Below are positions 1 to 6,263 of a stretch of DNA of 64,000 nucleotides, piece by piece; positions within the stretch are counted from its first letter, which is position 1; every line of letters begins with the position of its first letter. The notes under the pieces are model-generated. The model saw only the letters and a program-made list of their open reading frames with translations, was not told the origin of the DNA and did no database searches. Made by a program: the position numbers and the translations under genes. The DNA comes from CAZJLN01 sp964540765 (GTDB lineage Bacteria > Chloroflexota > Anaerolineae > Anaerolineales > Anaerolineaceae), in assembly GCA_964540765.1 (NCBI GenBank), contig CAZINW010000006.1, positions 15,915 to 79,914 on the forward strand. The letters are read 5' to 3'.

Positions 1-597
1 GCGGCAAAATGGGCATCCATCCCGATCATCAATGGCGGTGATGGCTGGGGAGAACACCCTACCCAGATATTGACCGATCTCTATACAGTCTTGCAGGAAA
101 AAGGACGTCTTGACGGTCTCAAATGGCTGGCAGTTGGTGATATGCGCATGCGCACCATGCATTCACTCGCATACGGTCTCACCCAGTTTGACTGCCCAAT
201 CACCTTTGTGGCGCCGCCTGACATGTCGCTCACGCCGGAATTTAAAGAAGAACTCAAGCAGTACAGCCTGGATTTCAAAGAGGCTGAACATGTGGAACAG
301 GCAATTGCTGAGGCAGATGTGATCCTTGTTGAGCCGGTCGTGCAGCCTGACTATACCAAGTCCCGCGATGAACGTGGTAAAGAGGTCAGCCTGACCCCCG
401 CCAATTACAAGATCACGCGCGAGTTACTTGCGTCCAAAGCGAAATCTGACGCAATCCTGCTGCACTCACTGCCCCGCATGGATGAGATCCCCAATGACGT
501 GGATATCACCAGGTGGTCACGCTACTGGCAGGAAGCCTTCAATGGCGTCGTCATGCGCATGGCATTGCTGGCACTTGTCTTGGGAAAGATGGAATAG
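1..597 (+). CDS. Aspartate carbamoyltransferase-like protein, 3' part (5' end outside window)
   Basis: The reading frame is open from base 1 and ends at TAG 595-597, so the last 198 residues are visible and the N-terminal carbamoyl-phosphate domain is missing. What remains resembles the second half of PyrB: an INGGDG..HPTQ segment near the start, GDMRMRTMHSLA (canonical GDLxxxRTxHSL), LHSLPRMDEI and a YWQEAFNGVVMRMALL tail. In E. coli PyrB an Arg in a TRVQ motif binds the aspartate side chain. Here the matching stretch reads EPVVQ, so the Gln is kept but the Arg appears to be gone, and HPLPR is HSLPR. True aspartate specificity is therefore uncertain. A second carbamoyltransferase lies 580 bp downstream on the same strand, so the two may act together. 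It could be ordinary PyrB or a paralog for another amino acid. Confidence 0.85.
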   Translation, partial: AAKWASIPIINGGDGWGEHPTQILTDLYTVLQEKGRLDGLKWLAVGDMRMRTMHSLAYGLTQFDCPITFVAPPDMSLTPEFKEELKQYSLDFKEAEHVEQAIAEADVILVEPVVQPDYTKSRDERGKEVSLTPANYKITRELLASKAKSDAILLHSLPRMDEIPNDVDITRWSRYWQEAFNGVVMRMALLALVLGKME

Positions 598-685
598 AAA
601 AGTTGCTAGTCGAAAATCGAAAGATACTGGTTGGATAGTCACGAATCGCAAGGCAAAATGCGAATTTTGTTTTGAATAAATTGAT

Positions 686-1128
686 ATGGCTAACATACTT
701 AACTTCGAAGACCTTATCGCATGGCAGAAAGCAAGAGCCTTGGCTGGATTAGTCTATTCATTCACACGCAAAGAGAAATTTTCGAAAGATTATGGATTGA
801 GAGACCAAATCCAAAGGGCCGCAGGTTCTGTCATGCATAACCTGGCAGAAGGTTTTGAATCAAGTTCAGATGCGGAAAATCCAGGTATTTTACGATAGCC
901 CGCCAGTCTGCCAGTGAGGTTCAATCCAAGTTGCAGCTGGCATTGGACGTAAAATATATCACACAGGATGAGTTGAGAACAGCTTATGACCTGGCAGTTG
1001 AGGTCAAGCGCATGATTAACAGCCTGATCAAATACCTGAAGAAGGGTAAATCCATTGCGGAAATTTGCAATGAATATGTCATATTTGATGAACAGACTGG
1101 ACGATTGAAAGGAATGAGTTTTCTTTGA
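686..1128 (+). pseudogene. Four-helix bundle protein (23S rRNA intervening-sequence protein family), frameshifted
   Basis: Two adjacent open frames together make one S23/IVP-type four-helix bundle protein. Frame 2 (ATG 686) gives the start with FEDLIAWQKARAL, QIQRAAGSVMHNLAEGFESSS, then runs off at TAG 896. Frame 1 picks up the family from about 883 (RYFTIARQSASEVQSKLQLAL) and continues through YITQDEL to a stop at 1126-1128. The switch falls in gcggaaaatccagg, around 874-884, where an indel breaks the usual EFxRYLxIARGS join. Members are about 115-130 residues, which fits the sum of both parts. Function is unknown; they occur inside 23S rRNA genes or as free-standing genes. Start of the gene is supported only by homology; no strong ribosome site is seen. 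Could be a sequencing error. Confidence 0.75.
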
Positions 1129-1161
1129 CTAGAGACTAGCGACTAAAGACTAGTGACTTAT
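1127..1161. repeat. Heptanucleotide tandem repeat, 5 units
   Basis: Five consecutive 7-mers: GACTAGA, GACTAGC, GACTAAA, GACTAGT, GACTTAT. The array starts on the stop codon of the broken four-helix-bundle gene and ends 2 bases before the ribosome site of the next gene. The same GACTANN motif (or its complement) recurs at 17093-17121, 18601-18635 and 19167-19194. It resembles the short tandemly repeated heptamers known from cyanobacterial intergenic DNA. Confidence 0.85.
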
Positions 1162-1175
1162 TTTAGGAGATAATT

Positions 1176-2156
1176 ATGCAAACCTTTTTACACGGCCGTG
1201 ATTTGATCGGCGACTTGGATTTCAGTAAGGAAGAGGTCGAAACTGTCCTGGACGTAGCCTGGGACTTGAAGCGCAAGCGCGCCCTCAATGAACCGCATGC
1301 CTACCTGCGCGATAAGGTACTGGCGATGCTGTTCTTCTTCAGCAGCACACGCACGCGCGGGTCTTTTGAAGCCGGCATGGCGCAGCTTGGTGGACACGCC
1401 GCTTTCATTGAAAGCAAATCCACCCAGATCGCTCATGGGGATACTGCCAAGGAGATCGGTGAGATTTTCGGACGCTATTTTGACGGCATCGCCATCCGCC
1501 ACTGCGATTGGCAATTGGGCAACCCCTATTTGAATGAAGTAGCCAAATATGCGCGTGTGCCGGTTTTGAACATGCAGTGCGATATTTATCACCCTTTCCA
1601 ATGCCTGGCAGACCTGATGACCATCATGGAAAAGAAGGGCAGGGACCTGCGCCGCAAGAAGATCGTGGTTTCATGGGCGTACGCCGCCTCCTACCTCAAG
1701 CCCATTTCCGTGCCGCAGTCGCTCATCCTGCAGATGCCGCGCTTTGGCATGGATGTGGTGCTCTCCTATCCAAAGGAATTCAAGCTGATGCCTGAAATTG
1801 AAGACCAGGCACGCGAGCAGGCGCACAAGTTCCGCACCGGTTTTGAGATCGTGCATGACATGAACGAGGGCATCAAAGGCGCGGATGTGGTCTATGCCAA
1901 GAGCTGGGGACCGCTGCTCACCACCAGTGATGGGGCAGAGGGCAAGGCAATCCAGGATTCTTACAAGGATTGGCTCATGGACGGGCGCAGGATGAGACTG
2001 GCGGCTGAGGATGCCATCTACATGCACCCGCTGCCGGCAGACCGCAACGTTGAAGTCACCAATGAAGTCATGGACGGACCGCACTCGGTGGTCTATGATG
2101 AGGCAGAAAACCGCCTGCATGCCCAGAAAGCCGTGATGGCACTGACGATGGGATAA
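1176..2156 (+). CDS. Carbamoyltransferase of the ornithine / N-acetylornithine (AOTCase/YgeW-like) type
   Basis: 326-residue transcarbamoylase, complete. The carbamoyl-phosphate motif SSTRTR is at residues 55-60, followed by GSFEAGMAQLGGHA; the second domain has VPVLNMQCDIYHPFQCLADL, ADVVYAKSWG and the C-terminal DEAENRLHAQKAVM block. The KSWG motif is typical of N-acetyl/N-succinyl-ornithine carbamoyltransferases and YgeW rather than classical OTCase (DxWxSMG). The substrate motif is MHPLPADR where OTCase and AOTCase have HCLP, so the usual Cys is Pro. The amino-acid substrate is thus not predictable; an acylated ornithine or another amine is plausible. AGGAG lies 8 bases before ATG 1176. 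A hairpin terminator follows at 2188-2214. Together with the upstream ATCase-like gene it may form a catabolic or biosynthetic pair. Confidence 0.85.
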   Translation: MQTFLHGRDLIGDLDFSKEEVETVLDVAWDLKRKRALNEPHAYLRDKVLAMLFFFSSTRTRGSFEAGMAQLGGHAAFIESKSTQIAHGDTAKEIGEIFGRYFDGIAIRHCDWQLGNPYLNEVAKYARVPVLNMQCDIYHPFQCLADLMTIMEKKGRDLRRKKIVVSWAYAASYLKPISVPQSLILQMPRFGMDVVLSYPKEFKLMPEIEDQAREQAHKFRTGFEIVHDMNEGIKGADVVYAKSWGPLLTTSDGAEGKAIQDSYKDWLMDGRRMRLAAEDAIYMHPLPADRNVEVTNEVMDGPHSVVYDEAENRLHAQKAVMALTMG

Positions 2157-2187
2157 TACTTGTCATCCTGTAAGTTTTAGATATTAG

Positions 2188-2214
2188 GAGTTGCCTGAAT
2201 TGGGCAGCTCTTTT
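2188..2214 (+). terminator. Hairpin plus T-run after the carbamoyltransferase gene
   Basis: GAGTTGCC pairs with GGCAGCTC (one G-U pair) across a short loop and is followed by TTTT. It lies 32 bases after the stop codon on the same strand, a standard position for a Rho-independent terminator. Confidence 0.6.
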
Positions 2215-2336
2215 ACAACAAGGTTCTTCCTTTGTTCGAGCCGGTGTCTTCACCGAGCGAGAGAGTTGACCCGTGGTCTCCAAAAATTTCCTGCGCAAGT
2301 TTATGCCTTGATACTGTTTTAAATGTTCATGGCAAG

Positions 2337-2375
2337 GTCAGGTCGAAGACCTGACTGTCGGGTATAAAACCCGAC
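2337..2375. repeat. Two back-to-back perfect hairpins
   Basis: GTCAGGTC-gaa-GACCTGAC (2337-2355) is followed after one base by GTCGGGT-ataaa-ACCCGAC (2357-2375). Both stems are perfect. They sit just upstream of the ribbon-helix-helix promoter and lack a T-run, so they look like a small palindromic repeat of REP type rather than a terminator. Confidence 0.6.
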
Positions 2376-2389
2376 CTACTTGAATCATC

Positions 2390-2440
2390 TTGACAAATTG
2401 CTCACAGAGTGTAAAATACATCCATATACCATCCATATAG
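2390..2440 (+). promoter_or_regulatory. Sigma-70-type promoter with tandem-repeat operator for the RHH gene
   Basis: TTGACA (2390-2395), 16 bases, TAAAAT (2412-2417). Directly downstream, covering the expected start of transcription, lies an 11-bp direct repeat CATCCATATA(C/G) at 2419-2429 and 2430-2440, which also forms an inverted repeat ACCATC-N6-GATGGT. Ribbon-helix-helix proteins often bind short tandem sites over their own promoter, so autoregulation is likely (inference). Confidence 0.7.
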
Positions 2441-2455
2441 ATGGTGAGGAGATGA

Positions 2456-2845
2456 ATGATGAACGAATCAGAAAAGATCACGATCAATATGGGCATGGTG
2501 GACCTGGGGCGCATTGACCTGCTGGTGGAGGAAGGTTTCTATGGCAATCGCACCGATTTCATCCGCACTGCCATCCGCAACCAGCTGGATAAGCACTCCG
2601 ATGAGGTGGCACATGTCGCCAGCCGGCGCGACATGGTGATTGGCTCACTTATTTACTCCCGCAAGGAGTTGGAACAATTAAAAGCCAAGGATGAAAAGCT
2701 GAATATCAAGGTGATCGGACTCTTCATTCTGTCGCAGGACGTGACACCTGAGCTGGCGCTGGCAACCATTGAGTCGGTGGTGGTGCATGGCGCCTTCAAA
2801 GCGCCGGATGATGTCAAGGCGGCGCTGGCGGAGAGGCTGAGGTAA
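2456..2845 (+). CDS. Ribbon-helix-helix (CopG/ParD-like) transcriptional regulator
   Basis: 129-residue protein. Residues 8-45 read as a ribbon-helix-helix unit: a short strand (KITINMGMVDLGRID) followed by LLVEEGFYGNRTDFIRTAIRNQLDKH, in which GxxxNRTDFIRxAIR is the usual turn between the two helices. Residues 50-129 form a further domain rich in Leu, Val and charged residues with no recognised signature, perhaps for dimer or ligand contact. GGTGAGGA lies 6-7 bases upstream of ATG 2456; the overlapping ATG at 2452 is out of frame. The gene stands alone, with no toxin gene downstream, so it is more likely a self-regulated repressor than an antitoxin. The tandem operator just upstream supports this. 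Confidence 0.8.
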   Translation: MMNESEKITINMGMVDLGRIDLLVEEGFYGNRTDFIRTAIRNQLDKHSDEVAHVASRRDMVIGSLIYSRKELEQLKAKDEKLNIKVIGLFILSQDVTPELALATIESVVVHGAFKAPDDVKAALAERLR

Positions 2846-2867
2846 GGGCGCTGTTAAGATCGGGGAA

Positions 2868-3019
2868 TTGCCATCGCGAGGAATATCATCCCGGTTCCTT
2901 TCTGGGGCGAAGCAATCTCAGGTTTTGGAAAATGAGATCGCTATACTGCGTACCCCGCTCCGCTCTGCGTCCCTGTGGGATTGAAATGGGAATGACACGA
3001 AAGGTTTTTCAACACCCTC
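2868..3019. repeat. Dispersed intergenic repeat, copy 1 (MITE-like)
   Basis: About 152 bp that recur nearly unchanged at 18888-19072. Shared blocks include GCGAGGAATATCATCC, GGGGCGAAGCAATCTC, AATGAGATCGCTATACTGCG, GGGAATGACACGAAAGG and a final TTTTTCAACACCCTC. The ends (TTGYCATYGCGAGG and GGGAATGACA) are roughly inverted to each other and the middle has CGAAGCAATCTC against GAGATCGCT, so the element is imperfectly palindromic, as non-autonomous mobile repeats are. It carries no gene. Copy 1 lacks about 33 bp that copy 2 has near its right end. Confidence 0.85.
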
Positions 3020-3110
3020 GACAATTTGTGTCCCTCGACAATTTGCTTGCATGACAATTTGCTTGCACAACAATTTGTGTCGACAATTTGTGTCGACAAT
3101 TTGCTTGCAC
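3020..3110. repeat. Tandem array of GACAATTTG units abutting the dispersed repeat
   Basis: Six copies of (G)ACAATTTG followed by GTGTC or CTTGCA, with unit lengths of about 12-17 bases. The array begins at the last base of the dispersed repeat and ends inside the rpsO promoter. Short open frames across it are artefacts of the repeat. Confidence 0.85.
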
Positions 3111-3132
3111 ATTCTTCATTCTCTGGTATAAT
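3105..3132 (+). promoter_or_regulatory. rpsO promoter
   Basis: TTGCAC (3105-3110), 16 bases, TATAAT (3127-3132), preceded by TGG as an extended -10. The predicted start is near 3139, giving an untranslated leader of about 79 bases. The -35 box lies in the last unit of the tandem array. Confidence 0.7.
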
Positions 3133-3144
3133 CTTAGATTGTGA

Positions 3145-3181
3145 CTGGTCCGGTCGTCGGTTCGTGAGTGCTGGCGGCCAG
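3145..3181 (+). promoter_or_regulatory. Possible structured rpsO leader
   Basis: In the predicted leader CTGG(t)CCG pairs with CGGCCAG, enclosing about 22 bases. S15 represses its own mRNA through a leader structure in several phyla, so this could be such a site. The sequence alone does not prove it. Confidence 0.3.
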
Positions 3182-3217
3182 GAGACCTGCATAAGAAATA
3201 TTTTAGGAGCAGATGTC

Positions 3218-3490
3218 ATGTCGTTAACATTGGAAGAAAAATCAGAGATCATCAAGAATTTTGAGCGCCACGAGGGCGATTCTGGCTCACCTGAAGTTCA
3301 AATTGCTTTGCTGACCAAACGTATTCAACAGCTCACCGAGCACCTGCGCGTGAACAAACACGATGAAAGTTCCCGCCGTGGGCTGCTTAAAATGGTCGGT
3401 CAGCGCCGCCGGCTGCTGACTTACCTGCGTCAGAAGGATTACGACCGGTTCCTGACTCTGACCGACGCCCTCAACATTCGCAAGAAATAA
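3218..3490 (+). CDS. rpsO: 30S ribosomal protein S15
   Basis: 90-residue primary 16S rRNA-binding protein of the small-subunit platform. The sequence fits the family throughout: EKSEIIKNFERHEGDSGSPEVQIALLT near the N-terminus, INxLTEHL-type helix, the HDESSRRGLLKMVGQRRRLLTYL block and YDRFL near the end. Length is normal (88-90). The frame is open further upstream through the tandem repeats, but the family start and AGGAG at 3205-3209, eight bases away, fix ATG 3218. pnp follows after 197 bases, the usual rpsO-pnp pair. Confidence 0.98.
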   Translation: MSLTLEEKSEIIKNFERHEGDSGSPEVQIALLTKRIQQLTEHLRVNKHDESSRRGLLKMVGQRRRLLTYLRQKDYDRFLTLTDALNIRKK

Positions 3491-3518
3491 GTGCTTTCGA
3501 CTGTTTGAAGGGGATCAA

Positions 3519-3569
3519 CCGCAGATGCAATTTCCGGAGGCTGATGCGCCGGGAATTGCCCACCTGCGG
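3519..3569 (+). promoter_or_regulatory. Long stem-loop between rpsO and pnp
   Basis: CCGCAG (3519-3524) pairs with CTGCGG (3564-3569) and, inside it, CAATTTCCGG pairs with CCGGGAATTG with a mismatch. No T-run follows immediately, so it is probably not a strong terminator. In enterobacteria a hairpin here is cut by RNase III and lets PNPase control its own mRNA; a similar role is possible. Confidence 0.5.
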
Positions 3570-3687
3570 ATTTTGCATATTAATTTTTATTAGGCTGCAT
3601 CAGTCGGGTATTGAAATTTGCTGAGAAAAGCCTTTCTCGCCGGATTTCAGTTCCTGACCTGGTGGGCAAACAACTGAAAAGGAAAAA

Positions 3688-5949
3688 ATGAAACCAGAAC
3701 CAAAATTTTATTCAACCAGGCTGGGTGATAGGGACGTTACCTTTGAAACTGGTCGACTTGCCCTGCAGGCTGGCGGTTCCGTCACGCTGCGCCAGGGAGA
3801 CAGTATCATCTTTGCCGCCGCCACCATGGGTGAGGTGCGCGAAGGCACTGACTTCTTCCCACTGACCGTGGACTATGAAGAGCGCATGTATGCCGGCGGA
3901 CGCATCCCCGGTTCGTTCTTCCGCCGTGAAGGGCGCCCGAGCACGGATGCCACCCTGGTGGCACGCCTGACAGACCGTCCCCTGCGCCCGCTCTTCCCGG
4001 AGGGGATGCGCAATGAAGTGCAGGTCGTGCTCATGTCGCTCTCCGCAGACACCGAAAATCCACTAGATATCCTCGCGATCAACGCTGCTTCGGCAGCCCT
4101 GATGATCTCCGACATCCCCTGGGGTGGCCCGGTGGGCGCAGTGCGCATCGGCTATGTCGATGACAAACTGGTGGTGAACCCCACCTTCCAGGAGATGGAA
4201 GTCTCCGGTCTTGACCTGCGCGTGGCTGGCACCCGCCAAGCCATTTTGATGGTGGAATGCGGCGCCAACCAGGTCACCGAGACCCTCATGGTTGAAGCCC
4301 TCGAGCTGGCACACCGCTCCATCCAACCAATCATTGACCTGCAGGAGCAGATGGCACGTGAGCTCGGCAAGCCCAAATGTGAGCTTGTTTACTATGTGCG
4401 GGATGCATTGCTGAAAGTCCAGGCAGAAAGCGCCATCAAAGAGCGCCTGACTGCCATTCTCGATCAGCCGTACAGCAAGGAAAACTTGTATGGTGGCATC
4501 AGACTGCTCAAGGATGCCTACCTTGAAGAAATGACCACAGGCACAGAAGAAGATCCAGTCAGCAAAGAGGCTCTTTCGGTTGCCTTTGAAGAGGCTGAAC
4601 GGAAGATCATTCGTGACCGTATTCTCTATGACAACAAGCGCCCGGATAACCGCACCCCTGAACAGGTTCGTGACATTTATTGCGAAGTGGACATCAGCCC
4701 GCGTGCGCATGGCTCCGGTCTGTTCACCCGTGGTGAAACCCAGGTGCTCACACTGGCAACCCTCGGCACCCCCAAGGAAGCCCAGGAATTGGACAGCCTG
4801 GTCCAAAACGAGGTCAAGCGCTACATGCACCATTACAATTTCCCGGGCTACTGCACCGGCGAAGTCAAACGCGTTGGCAGTCAATCCCGCCGTGAGATCG
4901 GGCATGGTGCCCTGGCGGAACGTGCCCTCGTGCCGGTGCTCCCCGACGAAAAAACCTTCCCTTATACCTTGCGCTTGGTCTCAGAAGTGATGGGCTCGAA
5001 TGGCTCATCCTCCATGGCATCCGTATGCGGCTCCACCCTGGCGCTGATGGACACGGGTGTCCCGATCACAGCACCGGTTTCCGGTGTGGCGATGGGTCTG
5101 GTCATGGAAGGCGATAAATACGTCATCCTGACCGACATCCTCGGCACCGAAGATCACCTCGGCGATATGGATTTCAAAGTGACCGGCACCACGCATGGCA
5201 TCACTGCCCTGCAAATGGATATCAAGGTCAGCGGCATTACCTCTGCCATCATGGCAGAGGCTTTGGAGCGCGCCCGCGTGGCACGTCTGAGCATCCTCGA
5301 TAAGATGCTGGCTGTCATTCCTGAGCCCAATAAATCCTTGAAACCGCATGCCCCGCGCATCGAAGTGGTGAAAGTGCCGATTGACAAGATTGGTGCGATC
5401 ATCGGCCCAGGTGGAAAGAACATTCGCGCCCTGCAGGAAGAGACCAACACGAAGATCGATATCGATGATGATGGTTCGGTTTTCATCGCTGCCTTTGACG
5501 GTGTCGGCTTTGAAGAAGCCCGTGACCGCATCCTGGCATTGACCGAGACACCTGAAATTGGTCGTATTTACACTGGCAAGTGCGTGCGTGTGACCGATTT
5601 TGGCGCATTCATTGAGATTCTCCCTGGCTTGGACGGATTGGTACATATTTCGCAGCTTGCCAGCGAACGCATTGCCAAGGTCGAGGACGTGGTCAATCTC
5701 GGAGATGAGCTGACTGTGATGGTGATCGATATCAGTGCTGACGGCAAGATCCGTTTATCCCGCAAGGCATTGCTGGAAGGCTGGACGGCTGAAGAGGCAC
5801 GTGAACACGACAATGCCAACCGCAGCAAGAGCAGTGGGGGCGGGAGCCGCTCCGGCAGCCATGGTAGTGGCGACCGGCGCAGCGGCGGTTCCAACCGCGG
5901 TGGCGGGGATCGCCGTAGCAGCGGTGGAAGCCGAAACGATAAAAGTTAA
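3688..5949 (+). CDS. pnp: Polyribonucleotide nucleotidyltransferase (PNPase)
   Basis: 753-residue phosphorolytic 3'-5' exoribonuclease of RNA turnover. Order of domains: first RNase PH domain (about 10-145), linking helical domain, second RNase PH domain (about 320-540, with SSSMASVCG and MDFKVTGT), KH domain (about 555-615) with the loop GPGG near 570, S1 domain (about 622-693, GKCVRVTDFGAFIEI...GLVHIS) and a Ser/Gly/Arg-rich tail from about 700. The tail is longer and more repetitive than in E. coli PNPase (711 residues) and may help RNA binding. ATG 3688 has AAGGA a few bases upstream. A strong terminator follows at 5968. Confidence 0.98.
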   Translation: MKPEPKFYSTRLGDRDVTFETGRLALQAGGSVTLRQGDSIIFAAATMGEVREGTDFFPLTVDYEERMYAGGRIPGSFFRREGRPSTDATLVARLTDRPLRPLFPEGMRNEVQVVLMSLSADTENPLDILAINAASAALMISDIPWGGPVGAVRIGYVDDKLVVNPTFQEMEVSGLDLRVAGTRQAILMVECGANQVTETLMVEALELAHRSIQPIIDLQEQMARELGKPKCELVYYVRDALLKVQAESAIKERLTAILDQPYSKENLYGGIRLLKDAYLEEMTTGTEEDPVSKEALSVAFEEAERKIIRDRILYDNKRPDNRTPEQVRDIYCEVDISPRAHGSGLFTRGETQVLTLATLGTPKEAQELDSLVQNEVKRYMHHYNFPGYCTGEVKRVGSQSRREIGHGALAERALVPVLPDEKTFPYTLRLVSEVMGSNGSSSMASVCGSTLALMDTGVPITAPVSGVAMGLVMEGDKYVILTDILGTEDHLGDMDFKVTGTTHGITALQMDIKVSGITSAIMAEALERARVARLSILDKMLAVIPEPNKSLKPHAPRIEVVKVPIDKIGAIIGPGGKNIRALQEETNTKIDIDDDGSVFIAAFDGVGFEEARDRILALTETPEIGRIYTGKCVRVTDFGAFIEILPGLDGLVHISQLASERIAKVEDVVNLGDELTVMVIDISADGKIRLSRKALLEGWTAEEAREHDNANRSKSSGGGSRSGSHGSGDRRSGGSNRGGGDRRSSGGSRNDKS

Positions 5950-5967
5950 GATTAGAGTTTTTTGAGC

Positions 5968-6001
5968 GCAGGGACATGGTATGCCGTGTCCCTGCTTTTT
6001 T
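5968..6001 (+). terminator. Rho-independent terminator after pnp
   Basis: GCAGGGACA (5968-5976) and TGTCCCTGC (5987-5995) form a perfect 9-bp stem, followed by TTTTTT. It lies 18 bases after the pnp stop. Confidence 0.9.
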
Positions 6002-6046
6002 AATTTTGAATACTTGCAAGTTGACAAAGGCTCATAAACAAAAGTA

Positions 6047-6068
6047 AGGGCGACGCCTGCGTCGCCCT
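6047..6068. repeat. Perfect GC-rich hairpin
   Basis: AGGGCGACGC-CT-GCGTCGCCCT, a perfect 10-bp stem with a 2-base loop, lying between the convergent pnp and murE genes. There is no T-run on either side, so it looks like a small palindromic repeat. Confidence 0.55.
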
Positions 6069-6186
6069 AAATTCTTCTTGAGGTCAGGTTTCCAAACCCG
6101 AAAAAATAATTCACCCCTTTATGCGGTCTGCTTATCAGACGAATTTGATTGTGTTGTATAATGAAATGAGTATTGCGGTAAATTAG

Positions 6187-6236
6187 TAGGGGCGATCGGT
6201 AAAATGCCAGCAGTTTTCTGGTACCGGTCGCTCCTA
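6187..6236. repeat. Imperfect palindrome downstream of murE
   Basis: TAGGGGCGATCGGTA at the left pairs with TACCGGTCGCTCCTA at the right with two mismatches, around a 20-base loop containing GCCAGCAGTTTTCTGG. It lies 28 bases beyond the murE stop. It may be a dispersed palindrome or help end the murE transcript. Confidence 0.5.
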
Positions 6237-6263
6237 TGAGTCTATTTGCGCCCAGCATGATTG

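Noticed and set aside
3026..3217. N-terminal extension of the rpsO frame through the tandem repeats
   Set aside because: The extension is made of repeat sequence, S15 homology begins at ATG 3218, and AGGAG is correctly placed there.
4063..4905. Long minus-strand frames inside pnp, fhs and nifJ
   Set aside because: They are antisense shadows of clear genes in codon-biased sequence, with low-complexity or motif-free translations.
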